From positions 1 through 12,076 of the forward strand of contig DAOWAH010000023.1 in the NCBI GenBank assembly GCA_030634675.1: 12,076 bases of DNA, given 5' to 3'. The translations under genes were made by a program, and so were the position numbers. The notes below the pieces were generated by a model. The model searched no databases. It saw nothing but the letters and a program-made list of their open reading frames with translations, and was not told the DNA's origin. The stretch comes from Fidelibacterota bacterium. GTDB lineage: Bacteria > Marinisomatota > Marinisomatia > Marinisomatales > TCS56. Within the stretch, counting starts at the first letter, position 1; each line of letters starts with the position of its first letter. Shown here piece by piece: positions 1-7,128 of the stretch.

Positions 1-71
1 CGACGGAAGCTGACGGCTCCGGGACCACCATTACCAGCGATTAATTCAATTCGAGTAAAATCAATAAACAT
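1..71 (-). CDS. obgE: Obg family ribosome-assembly GTPase, N-terminal fragment
   Basis: Only the first 23 codons are in the window; the gene continues past position 1. The translation begins MFIDFTRIELIAGNGGPGAV and continues SFRR. This matches the start of the Obg glycine-rich domain, in which an AG(N/D)GG-G-VSFRREK string follows a short first beta strand. Obg proteins are GTPases that bind the 50S subunit and act in ribosome assembly and stress control. The ATG at 71 is the only possible start nearby, because an in-frame TAA lies five codons upstream. There is no clear Shine-Dalgarno sequence. The gene follows fmdB after 65 nt on the same strand. The GTPase domain is not visible, so the call rests on the N-terminal motif alone. 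Confidence 0.85.
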   Translation of the reverse strand, partial: MFIDFTRIELIAGNGGPGAVSFR

Positions 72-136
72 GATTGTAAAAATTTAGACATTATGCAGAT
101 GTTAGAAAATGTTGAATTACATCAGCGGGTTGTAAT

Positions 137-424
137 TTATTTGGATTCGGATTTTAAGGTTTTCTCGCCGGAATCTGTAGGTTTTTTATTTGCACTTTGC
201 TTCGTTGAGCTATCAGGCTTTTTTATATTACTTGAATTCTTATTATTTTTATAATCAGTGATATAAAATCCTGATCCTTTAAAAATTAATCCCGCTCCCC
301 CACTGATGACTCTACGAACTACCGAATTGCAGCGCGGGCAGGAATTTAATAGTTCATCAAACATGGATTGAAAATGCTCAAACTGATTTCCGCAAACAGT
401 GCAACGATAATCATAAGTAGGCAT
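137..424 (-). CDS. FmdB-type zinc-ribbon protein
   Basis: This is a 95-residue protein of the FmdB/CxxC_CxxC_SSSS family of putative regulatory proteins. The N-terminus MPTYDYRCTVCG is the family signature. Two CxxC pairs (C8/C11 and C29/C32) form a predicted zinc ribbon. Next come the typical glycine-rich linker (residues 41-53, SGGAGLIFKGSGF) and Y54-K59. Residues 60-95 are a low-complexity Lys/Ser/Asn tail, probably disordered. The biochemical role of the family is not established; the name comes from a gene near formamidase. It lies 43 nt downstream of coaD and is probably co-transcribed with it. A weak AAAGG sits about 12 nt before the ATG. Family assignment is firm and function is open. 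Confidence 0.88.
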   Translation of the reverse strand: MPTYDYRCTVCGNQFEHFQSMFDELLNSCPRCNSVVRRVISGGAGLIFKGSGFYITDYKNNKNSSNIKKPDSSTKQSANKKPTDSGEKTLKSESK

Positions 425-467
425 TAGCAGTTAAGACCTTTCGATTGTTAATTGACTATATACCAAA

Positions 468-947
468 TCAGGAATTTTGTTTTCGTCTAATTGCATCAAG
501 TACCAGAGCTGGCACATAATCACTCACATCCCCGTTCAATCTAACAATATCTTTAATAACAGTTGAATTCAGGTGAATATATTTTTCATCCGGGATCAAC
601 AGGATGGTTGAAACTTCCGGATTTAAATGATAATTCATCATTGCCATTTGAAATTCATATTCGAAATCGCTCACATGTCGCAACCCGCGAATTAATGCTA
701 TCGCCGATACCTCGTGCGCAAAATCTGCTATCAGGTTTTTGGTTGAAGTCACTTTAGTGTTAGGTATGTCGATTGCGGCTGCTTTGATTAAGTCCACCCT
801 TTCTTTAGTGGTAAAAAGCGGCTTTTTGGCAGGATTAACCGCTACAACAAAAATTACCTCGTCAAATAATTTCGATGCACGTTTAGCAATATCCAGATGA
901 CCAAATGTCACCGGATCAAAAGTCCCCGGATAAATTACTCTTTTCAT
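468..947 (-). CDS. coaD: Phosphopantetheine adenylyltransferase
   Basis: CoaD transfers AMP from ATP to 4'-phosphopantetheine, giving dephospho-CoA, the penultimate step of cytoplasmic coenzyme A synthesis. From the ATG at 947 the protein is 159 residues, the usual family length. It opens MKRVIYPGTFDPVTFGHLD, which carries the nucleotidyltransferase T-x-G-H motif (T14, G16, H17). R87-GLR-90 and the EYEFQMAMMN stretch (96-105) are the substrate-site elements expected in CoaD. NSTVIKD near residue 128 corresponds to the C-terminal S-S/T-x-x-K/R motif. A TTG at 962 would add five residues, but the ATG at 947 is preferred. It overlaps the rsmD stop as ATGA and has a strong GGGAGAGG five bases upstream. 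The rsmD-coaD pairing is common in bacteria. Confidence 0.95.
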   Translation of the reverse strand: MKRVIYPGTFDPVTFGHLDIAKRASKLFDEVIFVVAVNPAKKPLFTTKERVDLIKAAAIDIPNTKVTSTKNLIADFAHEVSAIALIRGLRHVSDFEYEFQMAMMNYHLNPEVSTILLIPDEKYIHLNSTVIKDIVRLNGDVSDYVPALVLDAIRRKQNS

Positions 948-1459
948 TTCATCCTCTCCCAAAAAGTTATTCGAGTATCCCCATATACTTTTTCACGATT
1001 AAAATCAGGTGGTAATTTATCACGAATCGAAGATTCCAAAAGGAATTTTCCATTTTTTCTAATATGCCTCCGACATAAATCAATCAATTTTTCTAAGTCA
1101 ACCTTTCCATAGGGAGGATCAGCAAAAACAAGGTCAAAATTACCGGCTTTTGGTAAAAAGGAAAAGACATCGCTTCTTTTTATAATAATGTCAGTTTGGT
1201 CAAACTTAGCGCTATTCAATCGCAAAAGTTTAAGTAGTTGAAAATTATTTTCGATAAATGTAACCTCGCAGGCACCGCGGCTGGCAGCCTCAAATCCTAA
1301 TATGCCGCTTCCGGCAAATAAATCCAGAACTTTGGAAGCTTCCAGATTACCCAAAATATCAAAAATACTTTTCCGTATTCGGGAGGTTGTGGGACGGTAA
1401 CAGTTTCCTGAAAGTGTCTCAATCCGTTTACCCTTATATTTACCGGTAATGACCTCCAT
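944..1459 (-). CDS. rsmD: 16S rRNA (guanine966-N2)-methyltransferase RsmD
   Basis: This is a 171-residue class I SAM-dependent methyltransferase of the RsmD/YhhF family, which methylates N2 of G966 of 16S rRNA in the assembled 30S subunit. Visible motifs are the family N-terminus ITGKYKGKRI; RPTTSRIRKSIFDIL (22-36), the RsmD signature; SAM-binding motif I VLDLFAGSGILG (44-55); and the catalytic motif IV DPPYGK (114-119). The ATG at 1459 is preceded only by A-rich sequence with no good Shine-Dalgarno. It follows a 177-nt gap, so it may be the first gene of an rsmD-coaD-fmdB unit. Its TGA overlaps the coaD ATG by four bases. Confidence 0.94.
   Translation of the reverse strand: MEVITGKYKGKRIETLSGNCYRPTTSRIRKSIFDILGNLEASKVLDLFAGSGILGFEAASRGACEVTFIENNFQLLKLLRLNSAKFDQTDIIIKRSDVFSFLPKAGNFDLVFADPPYGKVDLEKLIDLCRRHIRKNGKFLLESSIRDKLPPDFNREKVYGDTRITFWERMK
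953..960 (-). promoter_or_regulatory. Ribosome binding site deciding the coaD start
   Basis: GGGAGAGG lies five bases before the ATG at 947 and inside the end of rsmD. It is one of the clearest Shine-Dalgarno sequences in the window. It supports the ATG at 947 over the upstream in-frame TTG at 962, which would place this site inside the coding region. Confidence 0.7.
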
Positions 1460-1503
1460 ATTTTAGTTATCTTTTTGTGCCAGGCTTGGATTAAAATAAG
1501 CAC

Positions 1504-1526
1504 TGTAGTATTGAATTGGGACTACA
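1504..1526. repeat. Inverted repeat TGTAGT-N11-ACTACA
   Basis: This is a perfect 6-bp inverted repeat with an 11-nt spacer, extended by two wobble pairs outside. It begins 45 nt upstream of the rsmD ATG. It could be an operator for a dimeric regulator or a small hairpin in the rsmD leader. There is no T run on either side, so it does not look like a terminator. An arm of this length can occur by chance. Confidence 0.4.
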
Positions 1527-1608
1527 ACCAAATACTTTAATAACCATTGACCGCGCTACCAATCCACTAGATATGACATACACATTGACCTGATTACAGT
1601 CTAATGGG

Positions 1609-1636
1609 TTTATCCTAGGTAGTCAGAAACCGTCAA
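1609..1636 (-). promoter_or_regulatory. Possible sigma70-like promoter for rsmD-coaD-fmdB
   Basis: Directly after the TAG of the upstream gene, the minus strand reads TTGACG, 16 nt, then GATAAA. The -35 matches five of six consensus bases and the -10 matches four of six. Placement at the start of the only long gap is sensible. However, the leader would be about 150 nt and the -10 is weak, so this is tentative. Confidence 0.25.
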
Positions 1637-2380
1637 CTACATTTTCCAACTTGGTACGCCATCCTCGATATAGCCGTGATTAGCGCCACGAAAAGAGAAC
1701 ACCAGATACTGACGCTCTATTATTTCCTCTTTAATCGGACTGCTTACTTTGATACCATTTTCAATTGAAATTTCATATGATTCGTTCGTTAACGGGCAGT
1801 AGAAAAATGAAGAGTCGGGCATATAGGTATCATAATAAGTAATTATTTCTACTCGTTCTTCCAAGTTTTCGGCTATAATGCCAACAAATGAAGGATCTTC
1901 CTTAATAGCAGCCAAATCTTTCAAAACTACATAAGAGGTATCATAAGCATTTTGGCTTTCTGAGAAAGTAACGACAACATATTGAGTATATTCAATAAGC
2001 TCTTTACGATTGCTTCGAAACCCAAAGGTCGTATCGTAGTTTATATCCCAACCTAGGGGTACAGTAACACTCACTACTTGGCCGTCAAGATATAGTATTT
2101 GTTCATTTAAAAAAGTTGAATCGGCGGTCAATGAATCGCGTATTGTATTCACTACATTCATGGCCCATAAAGCGTCTTCAGAGAACTCATCCCTTAATTG
2201 ATGATAAAAATCTTCAACTTCAAAGATATTTTCCATCCGAAAGTGACTCATTTCTTCAAAAGCTTTCTCTTCAGCCCAGATTGCCTGCGGCACATAGATT
2301 GTAACCAATAGAAAAATCATTGCAAATATAATGACAAACTCAAGACCGTCGGTTATTAAATGTTTGTTACGAGTCTTCAT
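1637..2380 (-). CDS. Unrecognised single-pass membrane protein
   Basis: I do not recognise this 247-residue protein. It has a short basic N-terminus (MKTRNKHL), one strongly hydrophobic segment at about residues 13-35, and a long acidic polar domain. The layout fits an inner-membrane anchor with an external domain, or an uncleaved prepilin-like protein, although no prepilin cleavage motif (GFTLIE type) is present. The region after the membrane segment (36-85) looks helical. The rest looks rich in beta strands, with a FYCPLTNESY motif around C195 and a SFRG string near the C-terminus. The ATG at 2380 has AAAGG eight bases upstream and lies 17 nt after the ComEA-like gene, so the two are probably co-transcribed. 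A link to DNA uptake or a trans-envelope machine is only a guess from that neighbour. Confidence 0.75.
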   Translation of the reverse strand: MKTRNKHLITDGLEFVIIFAMIFLLVTIYVPQAIWAEEKAFEEMSHFRMENIFEVEDFYHQLRDEFSEDALWAMNVVNTIRDSLTADSTFLNEQILYLDGQVVSVTVPLGWDINYDTTFGFRSNRKELIEYTQYVVVTFSESQNAYDTSYVVLKDLAAIKEDPSFVGIIAENLEERVEIITYYDTYMPDSSFFYCPLTNESYEISIENGIKVSSPIKEEIIERQYLVFSFRGANHGYIEDGVPSWKM

Positions 2381-2397
2381 GATTCAAACCTTTGTTA

Positions 2398-2823
2398 TCA
2401 CAGGGTTACTAGTAATCGAAGTTGTTCCATGGTCTTTGGACCAATGCCTTTTACATTTTTCAGCTCATCAATGTTCTGGAAGTTACCAAAATCCTCGCGA
2501 AAACGTATAATCCTTTCTGCCGTAACCGGACCAATTTTTGGTAACGTCATTAATTCTTCTTTAGAAGCATTATTAATATTAATCAATTCATTGACCTGTC
2601 CGGAATTACCATCACCCGGGATAACCTCAGCCTTTAAAGAATCAATGTTGTTGATAGGAACTTCAGACATCTTTGAAAATTCTTCAATTTGGTTATTTAC
2701 TGATTCAATTAATTCCTGATCAGAATAAAAATAATGACGAATAGTACCTACTAATGCCCCGACAGCAATAGCTCCCGATAGAAATTTTATTATTAATTTC
2801 TCCTGAACTGTTAAAGAATTCAT
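2398..2823 (-). CDS. Membrane-anchored ComEA-like helix-hairpin-helix protein
   Basis: This 141-residue protein has one N-terminal membrane segment (about residues 10-27), a variable linker (30-78), and a C-terminal tandem helix-hairpin-helix domain (80-141). The domain begins ININNASKEEL and contains the two hairpins LPKIGPVTAERI (94-105) and VKGIGPKTMEQL (124-135). This is the DNA-binding module of the ComEA competence receptor, which holds incoming double-stranded DNA outside the cytoplasmic membrane. Many bacteria without known competence also carry short HhH proteins of this type, so DNA uptake is not proven. Its ATG shares one base with the dnaJ stop (TAATG), so translation is probably coupled. 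The N-terminal anchor and linker length suit a periplasm-facing domain. Confidence 0.85.
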   Translation of the reverse strand: MNSLTVQEKLIIKFLSGAIAVGALVGTIRHYFYSDQELIESVNNQIEEFSKMSEVPINNIDSLKAEVIPGDGNSGQVNELININNASKEELMTLPKIGPVTAERIIRFREDFGNFQNIDELKNVKGIGPKTMEQLRLLVTL

Positions 2824-3959
2824 TATAATTTTACTTTCTGAAATTTAACCGAGCGTTCGCCGCCAGACTGATCGAATTCCTTTAGTAAAGATTTCTCACG
2901 AGCAGAAAGGTTTAAGGGAGTTTCTAACTGGATTCTAACTAATTGATCACCTTTGAAAGAGCTGTTTAATTCCGGTAATCCTTTACGCCGCATGCGGAGG
3001 ATAGTACCGGATTGAATACCCGCTGGTATTTTCAAACTGGCACGGCCATCCAGCGTCGGAACTTCAACCACAGTTCCTAAAGAAGCTTGTATGAACGATA
3101 TGAGGGCTTCAATAAAAACATCGTTACCATGCCGAACAAAATAGGAATGTTCCTTTTCTTCGAAGAAAACCATAAGATCCCCCGGCAAGACACCCTTACC
3201 GCCTTGATTCCCTTGCCCTCTGAGAGTCATATAGTTACCGGTAACCACACCGGCTGGTGCATTTATCTTAATCGATACCTCACTGGGAACAACACCATCA
3301 CCGCCACAGGAATTACACCGTTGTTCAATAATCTCGCCAGTACCGCTACATATCGGACACACGCGCACAACCACAGATTGTCCAAAAAGGGTACGGCTCA
3401 TTTGCCGGACCTGGCCAGAACCACCACAATGACGACAACTAGTGGGATGTGTACCTGGTTTGGCACCACTCCCATCACAGGAAGAGCACTGCTCATTACG
3501 TTTAACTTTGACTGTTTTTTCGACTCCATTCTGAATCTCTGACAGGGTCAATGCCAGGGTAATGCGCATATCGCGAGCTTTTTGTACTCTTTGCCGCTGG
3601 CGACCACCCCCAAACAAATCTTCAAAACCGCCAAAACCACCACCACCAAAGCCATCCATAAAGATACGTAGCGCATCGGATAAGTCAATACCGCCACCAA
3701 AGCCGGAAAAGCCAAATCCACCTCCCCCTTGTTCACCCAATCCTACCCCGGCAGGGCCAAATTGATCATATTGCTGACGTTTTTGGTCATCCTTTAACAC
3801 CGCATATGCTTCAGCAGCTTCCTTAAACTTTTGCTCAGCCTCAGTATCCCCCGGATTGCGATCCGGATGGTATTTCATGGCTATTTTTCGGTATGATTTT
3901 TTTATCTCATCTTTGGAAGAATCTTTATCGACACCTAATATTTCATATAAATCGTTCAT
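2823..3959 (-). CDS. dnaJ: Chaperone protein DnaJ (Hsp40)
   Basis: DnaJ is the co-chaperone that delivers unfolded proteins to DnaK and stimulates its ATPase. The 378-residue protein has the full type I layout. The J domain (1-70) carries the invariant HPD at 31-33. A Gly/Phe-rich region spans about 71-120. Four CxxCxGxG zinc-finger repeats have cysteine pairs at 158/161, 175/178, 201/204 and 215/218. Two C-terminal beta domains follow. No key residue is missing. The ATG at 3959 overlaps the grpE stop as ATGA and has no convincing Shine-Dalgarno, so coupling to grpE is likely. The stop shares a base with the next start. dnaK, which often lies between grpE and dnaJ, is absent here. Confidence 0.98.
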   Translation of the reverse strand: MNDLYEILGVDKDSSKDEIKKSYRKIAMKYHPDRNPGDTEAEQKFKEAAEAYAVLKDDQKRQQYDQFGPAGVGLGEQGGGGFGFSGFGGGIDLSDALRIFMDGFGGGGFGGFEDLFGGGRQRQRVQKARDMRITLALTLSEIQNGVEKTVKVKRNEQCSSCDGSGAKPGTHPTSCRHCGGSGQVRQMSRTLFGQSVVVRVCPICSGTGEIIEQRCNSCGGDGVVPSEVSIKINAPAGVVTGNYMTLRGQGNQGGKGVLPGDLMVFFEEKEHSYFVRHGNDVFIEALISFIQASLGTVVEVPTLDGRASLKIPAGIQSGTILRMRRKGLPELNSSFKGDQLVRIQLETPLNLSAREKSLLKEFDQSGGERSVKFQKVKL

Positions 3960-4522
3960 TTTTTATTCACAACCACTTTTGCGTGGCGTAGGACCTTGTC
4001 CTTATACATGTAGCCTTTTTCAGGTTCCTGGAGAATTTCGTGATCCGGCTTATTCTGATCATTCATCACCAACATAGCATCATGTAGTTCGGAGTCTAAA
4101 ACTTCACCTATTGAATTGAAAGCTTTCACTCCCCGTTCAGTTAAAACTTTATGAAATTTTGCAATTATAAATGCAATACCTTCCCTGGTAGCTTTATCAG
4201 TATTAGAAGTATTATCCGCCAACGCAGACACCATTCGCTCCAGATCATCAATTATAGGCAGAAAAGATCGGAATATTTCTTCACCTTCATATTCCACCAG
4301 TTTAAGTATTTCATGGCTCTTGCGGCGGCGATAATTTTCAAATTCGGCTCTTAAACGTAAAAACTTGTCTTCCAATTCCTGATATTGGTTTTTTAATTCT
4401 TCAATCTGTTTGGCATTTGTTTGCGGCTTTTTTCTTTTAGGGGTTGGGTCAGTAGTTTTCTGGGCACTTTTTTTTCTAGGTCTTTTCCTTGGTGCCGACG
4501 AGTTCTTTAGATCAGCAGACAT
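3956..4522 (-). CDS. grpE: Nucleotide exchange factor GrpE
   Basis: GrpE releases ADP from DnaK. The 188-residue protein has a long dimerising helix (about 38-75), the conserved [11 protein letters not shown] segment (88-98) of the helical bundle, and a C-terminal beta-wing domain. The wing carries [16 protein letters not shown] (135-150) and the closing [16 protein letters not shown]. Residues 1-37 are unusual: about 12 Lys/Arg against 2 acidic residues, including PRKRPRKK (11-18) and KRKK (29-32). This tail is usually acidic or neutral in the family. The gene overlaps the end of hrcA by 11 nt. GGAG lies ten bases upstream of the ATG, inside hrcA. Identity is secure. Confidence 0.97.
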   Translation of the reverse strand: MSADLKNSSAPRKRPRKKSAQKTTDPTPKRKKPQTNAKQIEELKNQYQELEDKFLRLRAEFENYRRRKSHEILKLVEYEGEEIFRSFLPIIDDLERMVSALADNTSNTDKATREGIAFIIAKFHKVLTERGVKAFNSIGEVLDSELHDAMLVMNDQNKPDHEILQEPEKGYMYKDKVLRHAKVVVNKK

Positions 4523-5543
4523 CAGTCATAATCTCCGTAAATTGTTCTAAAATCACTAAAATATTCTGATATGATATACGGGTTGGACCTAAAATAACTA
4601 ATTGTCCCATTAAATCATTCGAATTAAATCGTGATGATATCAATGAGCAATGTTCCAAATTGGTATTTTCATTCTCATTTCCAATAAATATGCTATTCCT
4701 TTCATCACCTATTTGTTCACTTAAATCTTCCATCATCCTTTGGGAATCAAGAGCAACAATTGTTTTTTGCAATATACTTACATCTTGAAATTCCGGTTGC
4801 TCAAGTAATGGTATTAGTGCTGATTGATAAATGATGCTATTTTGGGTGTTACTGAAATGATGGATTGGGTCATTAATTAATATCTGCACAACTTCGTGCT
4901 TATAAATTTCAGTGTCCCGTAAGCGTTCGTTTATGGTTTGTTGGATTTCTTTTAAAGATAAATCCAATAATCGCTCTTTCAGGATTGCAGTAACAGACTC
5001 AAGCATTTTGTGACTCACTCTCACCTTTAAATTAAGAGTGATTGAACGTATGAGGCCGGACTTCATCGCTAATACCATCATAACACGCTCGGATGACAGC
5101 TCAACTAATTCAATATCTTTCAGAATACTTTCTTGGTAATGCCTAATCATCACCACACCAAACATACGGCTGACCTGTGCCAGCATACTTGCAGCAGCCT
5201 GCATCAGCTCATCGACATTGTCTGCTACTTGCACTAATGATTGCTCTATTGCCCTACATTCATCGACATTAATGTTAGATTTATCCAATAATTTATCGAC
5301 AAAATAGCGATAACCTGAGTCGGTTGGTATTCGGCCGGAAGATGTATGCGGGTGCGTCAACAATCCTTTTTGCTCTAGTTGTGCTAAAGTATTCCGAATA
5401 GTAGCCGGGCTGAAAGTAAAATGATGGCATGTTTTTAAATAATTTGAACCGATCGGATGCATCGTTTCAATATAATCTTCAATAGTCGCCTTCAGAATCA
5501 GCCGTTCTCGTTCATTTAAATGGATATTAATACTCTGAATCAT
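4512..5543 (-). CDS. hrcA: Heat-inducible transcription repressor HrcA
   Basis: HrcA represses class I heat-shock genes by binding the CIRCE operator, with GroEL assisting its folding. The 343-residue protein has the N-terminal winged helix with SPATIRNTLAQLE (45-57) and TSSGRIPTDSGYRYFVD (67-83), a central GAF-like region, IFIGNE (285-290), and the C-terminal LGPTRISY (318-325). All of these are expected of the family, and length is normal. The ATG at 5543 is the only start, because the frame is closed by a TGA 11 codons upstream with no ATG, GTG or TTG between. There is no Shine-Dalgarno, and a good promoter ends seven bases before the ATG, so a leaderless transcript is likely. No canonical CIRCE is visible in the 62-nt gap to ftsX. 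Confidence 0.97.
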   Translation of the reverse strand: MIQSINIHLNERERLILKATIEDYIETMHPIGSNYLKTCHHFTFSPATIRNTLAQLEQKGLLTHPHTSSGRIPTDSGYRYFVDKLLDKSNINVDECRAIEQSLVQVADNVDELMQAAASMLAQVSRMFGVVMIRHYQESILKDIELVELSSERVMMVLAMKSGLIRSITLNLKVRVSHKMLESVTAILKERLLDLSLKEIQQTINERLRDTEIYKHEVVQILINDPIHHFSNTQNSIIYQSALIPLLEQPEFQDVSILQKTIVALDSQRMMEDLSEQIGDERNSIFIGNENENTNLEHCSLISSRFNSNDLMGQLVILGPTRISYQNILVILEQFTEIMTDVC

Positions 5544-5550
5544 AACGTTA

Positions 5551-5580
5551 ATTTTAGGCCGATAAAAAAAAATTAGTCAA
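5551..5580 (-). promoter_or_regulatory. Sigma70-like promoter for hrcA-grpE-dnaJ
   Basis: The minus strand reads TTGACT (5580-5575), an 18-nt spacer containing a run of nine T, then TAAAAT (5556-5551). Both boxes match five of six consensus bases. Only seven bases separate the -10 box from the hrcA ATG, so a transcript starting at the usual distance would begin at or within a base or two of the start codon. The placement in the short gap between ftsX and hrcA supports a separate heat-shock transcription unit. A TTAGCACTC-type CIRCE inverted repeat is not seen here. Confidence 0.6.
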
Positions 5581-5605
5581 GAATAATAAATAGCTTGAGC
5601 GATAG

Positions 5606-6475
5606 TCACTTTAGTAACTTGGCAGAAGCACGGCTTGCTCCGATCATACCAATTAGTACGGCCACTATAGTCAACCATAAACCTATAAACAAATCACCGG
5701 AAATTCTAATTCTGTTTGTCATTGCTGCAATAAAATGATTCCCGGCGGAAATAGTCCCGTACAACGCAGCACTAGCCAATAAAGCCCCAATCAAACCCTG
5801 CAATATGCCATCAATAATAAAGGGGATTTTAATAAATATATTGCTGGCTCCTACCAGTTTGAGCGCTTTCACCAGATCGGCCCGAATATAAAAAGTCAGT
5901 TTTATAGTATTGGAAATAATTGATATCGTCACCAGTAGAATTACAATTGCGACTCCGGTAAGAATCTTGAATAATAGATCGTAATAGCGCTCTATTCGAC
6001 TAATAAGACGTCCTTGAAAAGTAATCTCATCAACGCCATCGATCTTTTTAATCTCGGCGATAATCGGTGCGATATCGATTGATGAACTCTGTGTTCGGCT
6101 GATATTAACCACGCAACTGGCCGGCAGCGGATTTGTTTCCAGCAAAGCAAGTATGTCTTCACCGAATTGCTGTTTAAAGATTCGAGCTGCATCAGCACGG
6201 TCAATATTGGTGGCAGATCTAATTCCGGGGATTTTCTGTATCTCTTGCGTTAATTTTCGAGCTTCCATATCGGAAATTTCCTGTTTGAAAAAGACCTCAA
6301 TCTTGTATTTTGACCGCAGATACATAATCAGTTTTTGCGAATTATCACCAATCGTAAACAATATGCCAATCAGGTATAAAGTCATAAAAACCGAAAATAT
6401 TGATGTTATGGTAGTGAGTTTAAAGCGCCAGAGATTCTTGAAACCCTCTCCAACCAGAAAAAGAAATTTATCCAT
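5606..6475 (-). CDS. ftsX: Cell division protein FtsX (ABC-type permease)
   Basis: FtsX is the membrane partner of FtsE. In the divisome the complex activates peptidoglycan hydrolases through periplasmic partners. The 289-residue protein has a cytoplasmic N-terminus, TM1 at about 20-42, a large periplasmic loop (about 43-165), and three further membrane segments (about 167-189, 214-243 and 262-280). The loop between TM2 and TM3 carries IRADLVKALKLVGAS, the conserved FtsX/MacB coupling motif that docks on the ATPase. The gene starts two bases after the ftsE stop, the normal tight pairing. No murein-hydrolase partner gene is adjacent. Length and topology match FtsX, not a MacB or LolC transporter. 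Confidence 0.95.
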   Translation of the reverse strand: MDKFLFLVGEGFKNLWRFKLTTITSIFSVFMTLYLIGILFTIGDNSQKLIMYLRSKYKIEVFFKQEISDMEARKLTQEIQKIPGIRSATNIDRADAARIFKQQFGEDILALLETNPLPASCVVNISRTQSSSIDIAPIIAEIKKIDGVDEITFQGRLISRIERYYDLLFKILTGVAIVILLVTISIISNTIKLTFYIRADLVKALKLVGASNIFIKIPFIIDGILQGLIGALLASAALYGTISAGNHFIAAMTNRIRISGDLFIGLWLTIVAVLIGMIGASRASAKLLK

Positions 6476-6477
6476 TA

Positions 6478-7128
6478 TCAGGTACGCAATTTCCCTTCCT
6501 GAATCTGGATTATGCGATGACCACGGTCACGAATCAGAGTATAATTATGTGATGCCATAAACACCGCCGTCCCTTCCCCATTGATAGTATCCAATAGCTC
6601 CATCAGATCATATGCAGTAATGGGATCAAGATTACCGGTTGGTTCATCAGCCAAGATAATTTCAGGTCGTTTGACCAGAGCGCGGGCAATACAGGCACGC
6701 TGCTGTTCCCCGCCGGACAATTCATTAGGGTAATGATTCTCCTTTCCGTACAATCCTACATCATTCAATATTTCAGCGACAGTATCTTTTATCTCATTTC
6801 TTTTTATACCCCGCACGTGTAACGGCAGAGCAACATTTGCGAACAGATTACGATCGGATAATAAATGGTATTCTTGAAAAATCATTCCGATATTTTGCCT
6901 TAACCTAGGTATGTGACGATTTTTTATCCGGCTGGTATCGTAACCATTAATCAGGACTCTACCGCTATCCGGAAACAAATCCATATAGATCAAACGCATT
7001 AGTGTAGTCTTCCCCGATCCAGTTGGACCGATGATATAAGTAAACTCATCCCGTTCAATAACTAAGTTGACATCGGTAACTCCGACCCATTTTTTATATG
7101 AAAAAGAAACGTTTTCCAGGGCTATCAT
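6478..7128 (-). CDS. ftsE: Cell division ATP-binding protein FtsE
   Basis: FtsE is the ATPase of the FtsEX complex. The 216-residue protein has every ABC motif: Walker [10 protein letters not shown] (34-42), Q-loop Q85, signature LSGGEQQR (137-144), Walker B IILADEP (157-163), D-loop GNLD (165-168) and switch histidine H194. It starts [13 protein letters not shown], which is typical of FtsE. The ftsX neighbour two bases downstream settles the assignment over LolD- or MacB-like ATPases. The ATG at 7128 has no Shine-Dalgarno; instead the RNA just upstream contains CCTCC, which resembles the anti-Shine-Dalgarno. The 67-nt gap to the exchanger gene contains a perfect inverted repeat and a possible leader ORF. 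Confidence 0.95.
   Translation of the reverse strand: MIALENVSFSYKKWVGVTDVNLVIERDEFTYIIGPTGSGKTTLMRLIYMDLFPDSGRVLINGYDTSRIKNRHIPRLRQNIGMIFQEYHLLSDRNLFANVALPLHVRGIKRNEIKDTVAEILNDVGLYGKENHYPNELSGGEQQRACIARALVKRPEIILADEPTGNLDPITAYDLMELLDTINGEGTAVFMASHNYTLIRDRGHRIIQIQEGKLRT

Larger units (their letters stand above)
1460..1636. other. Largest intergenic gap (177 nt)
   Basis: This is the only gap above 70 nt in the window, between the unknown membrane-protein gene and rsmD. It contains a perfect 6-bp inverted repeat (1504-1526), an 8-bp direct repeat CATTGACC (1545-1552 and 1583-1590), and a possible weak promoter just after the upstream stop codon. I see no supported ORF, no hairpin followed by a T run, and no tRNA. 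It probably holds the promoter and 5' leader of the rsmD-coaD-fmdB unit. Confidence 0.5.

Noticed and set aside
72..136. Possible promoter (TTCAAC, 15 nt, CATAAT) and 5-bp GATGT/ACATC repeat upstream of the Obg gene
   Set aside because: Spacing is short, the -35 is poor and the repeat arms are short with a 16-nt loop. This is too weak to annotate.
1480..1580. tRNA-like string on the minus strand (TTGGTAGCGC resembling a D-arm, with a T-loop-like stretch after it)
   Set aside because: No complementary acceptor arms, no 5-bp anticodon stem, and the T-loop lacks TTCRA. I read it as a chance resemblance.
2360..2719. 119-codon plus-strand frame opposite the ComEA-like gene
   Set aside because: It is antisense to a clear HhH domain and has no motif of its own, so it is a shadow frame.
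3087..3542. 151-codon open frame on the plus strand opposite dnaJ
   Set aside because: It lies wholly antisense to the well-supported zinc-finger and C-terminal region of dnaJ. It is Thr-rich low-complexity translation with no recognisable domain.
5544..5605. CIRCE operator upstream of hrcA
   Set aside because: I looked for TTAGCACTC and GAGTGCTAA or close variants on both strands of this gap and found no convincing half-sites.
6153..6560. 135-codon plus-strand frame across the ftsE/ftsX junction
   Set aside because: It is antisense to two conserved genes and its translation shows no family features.
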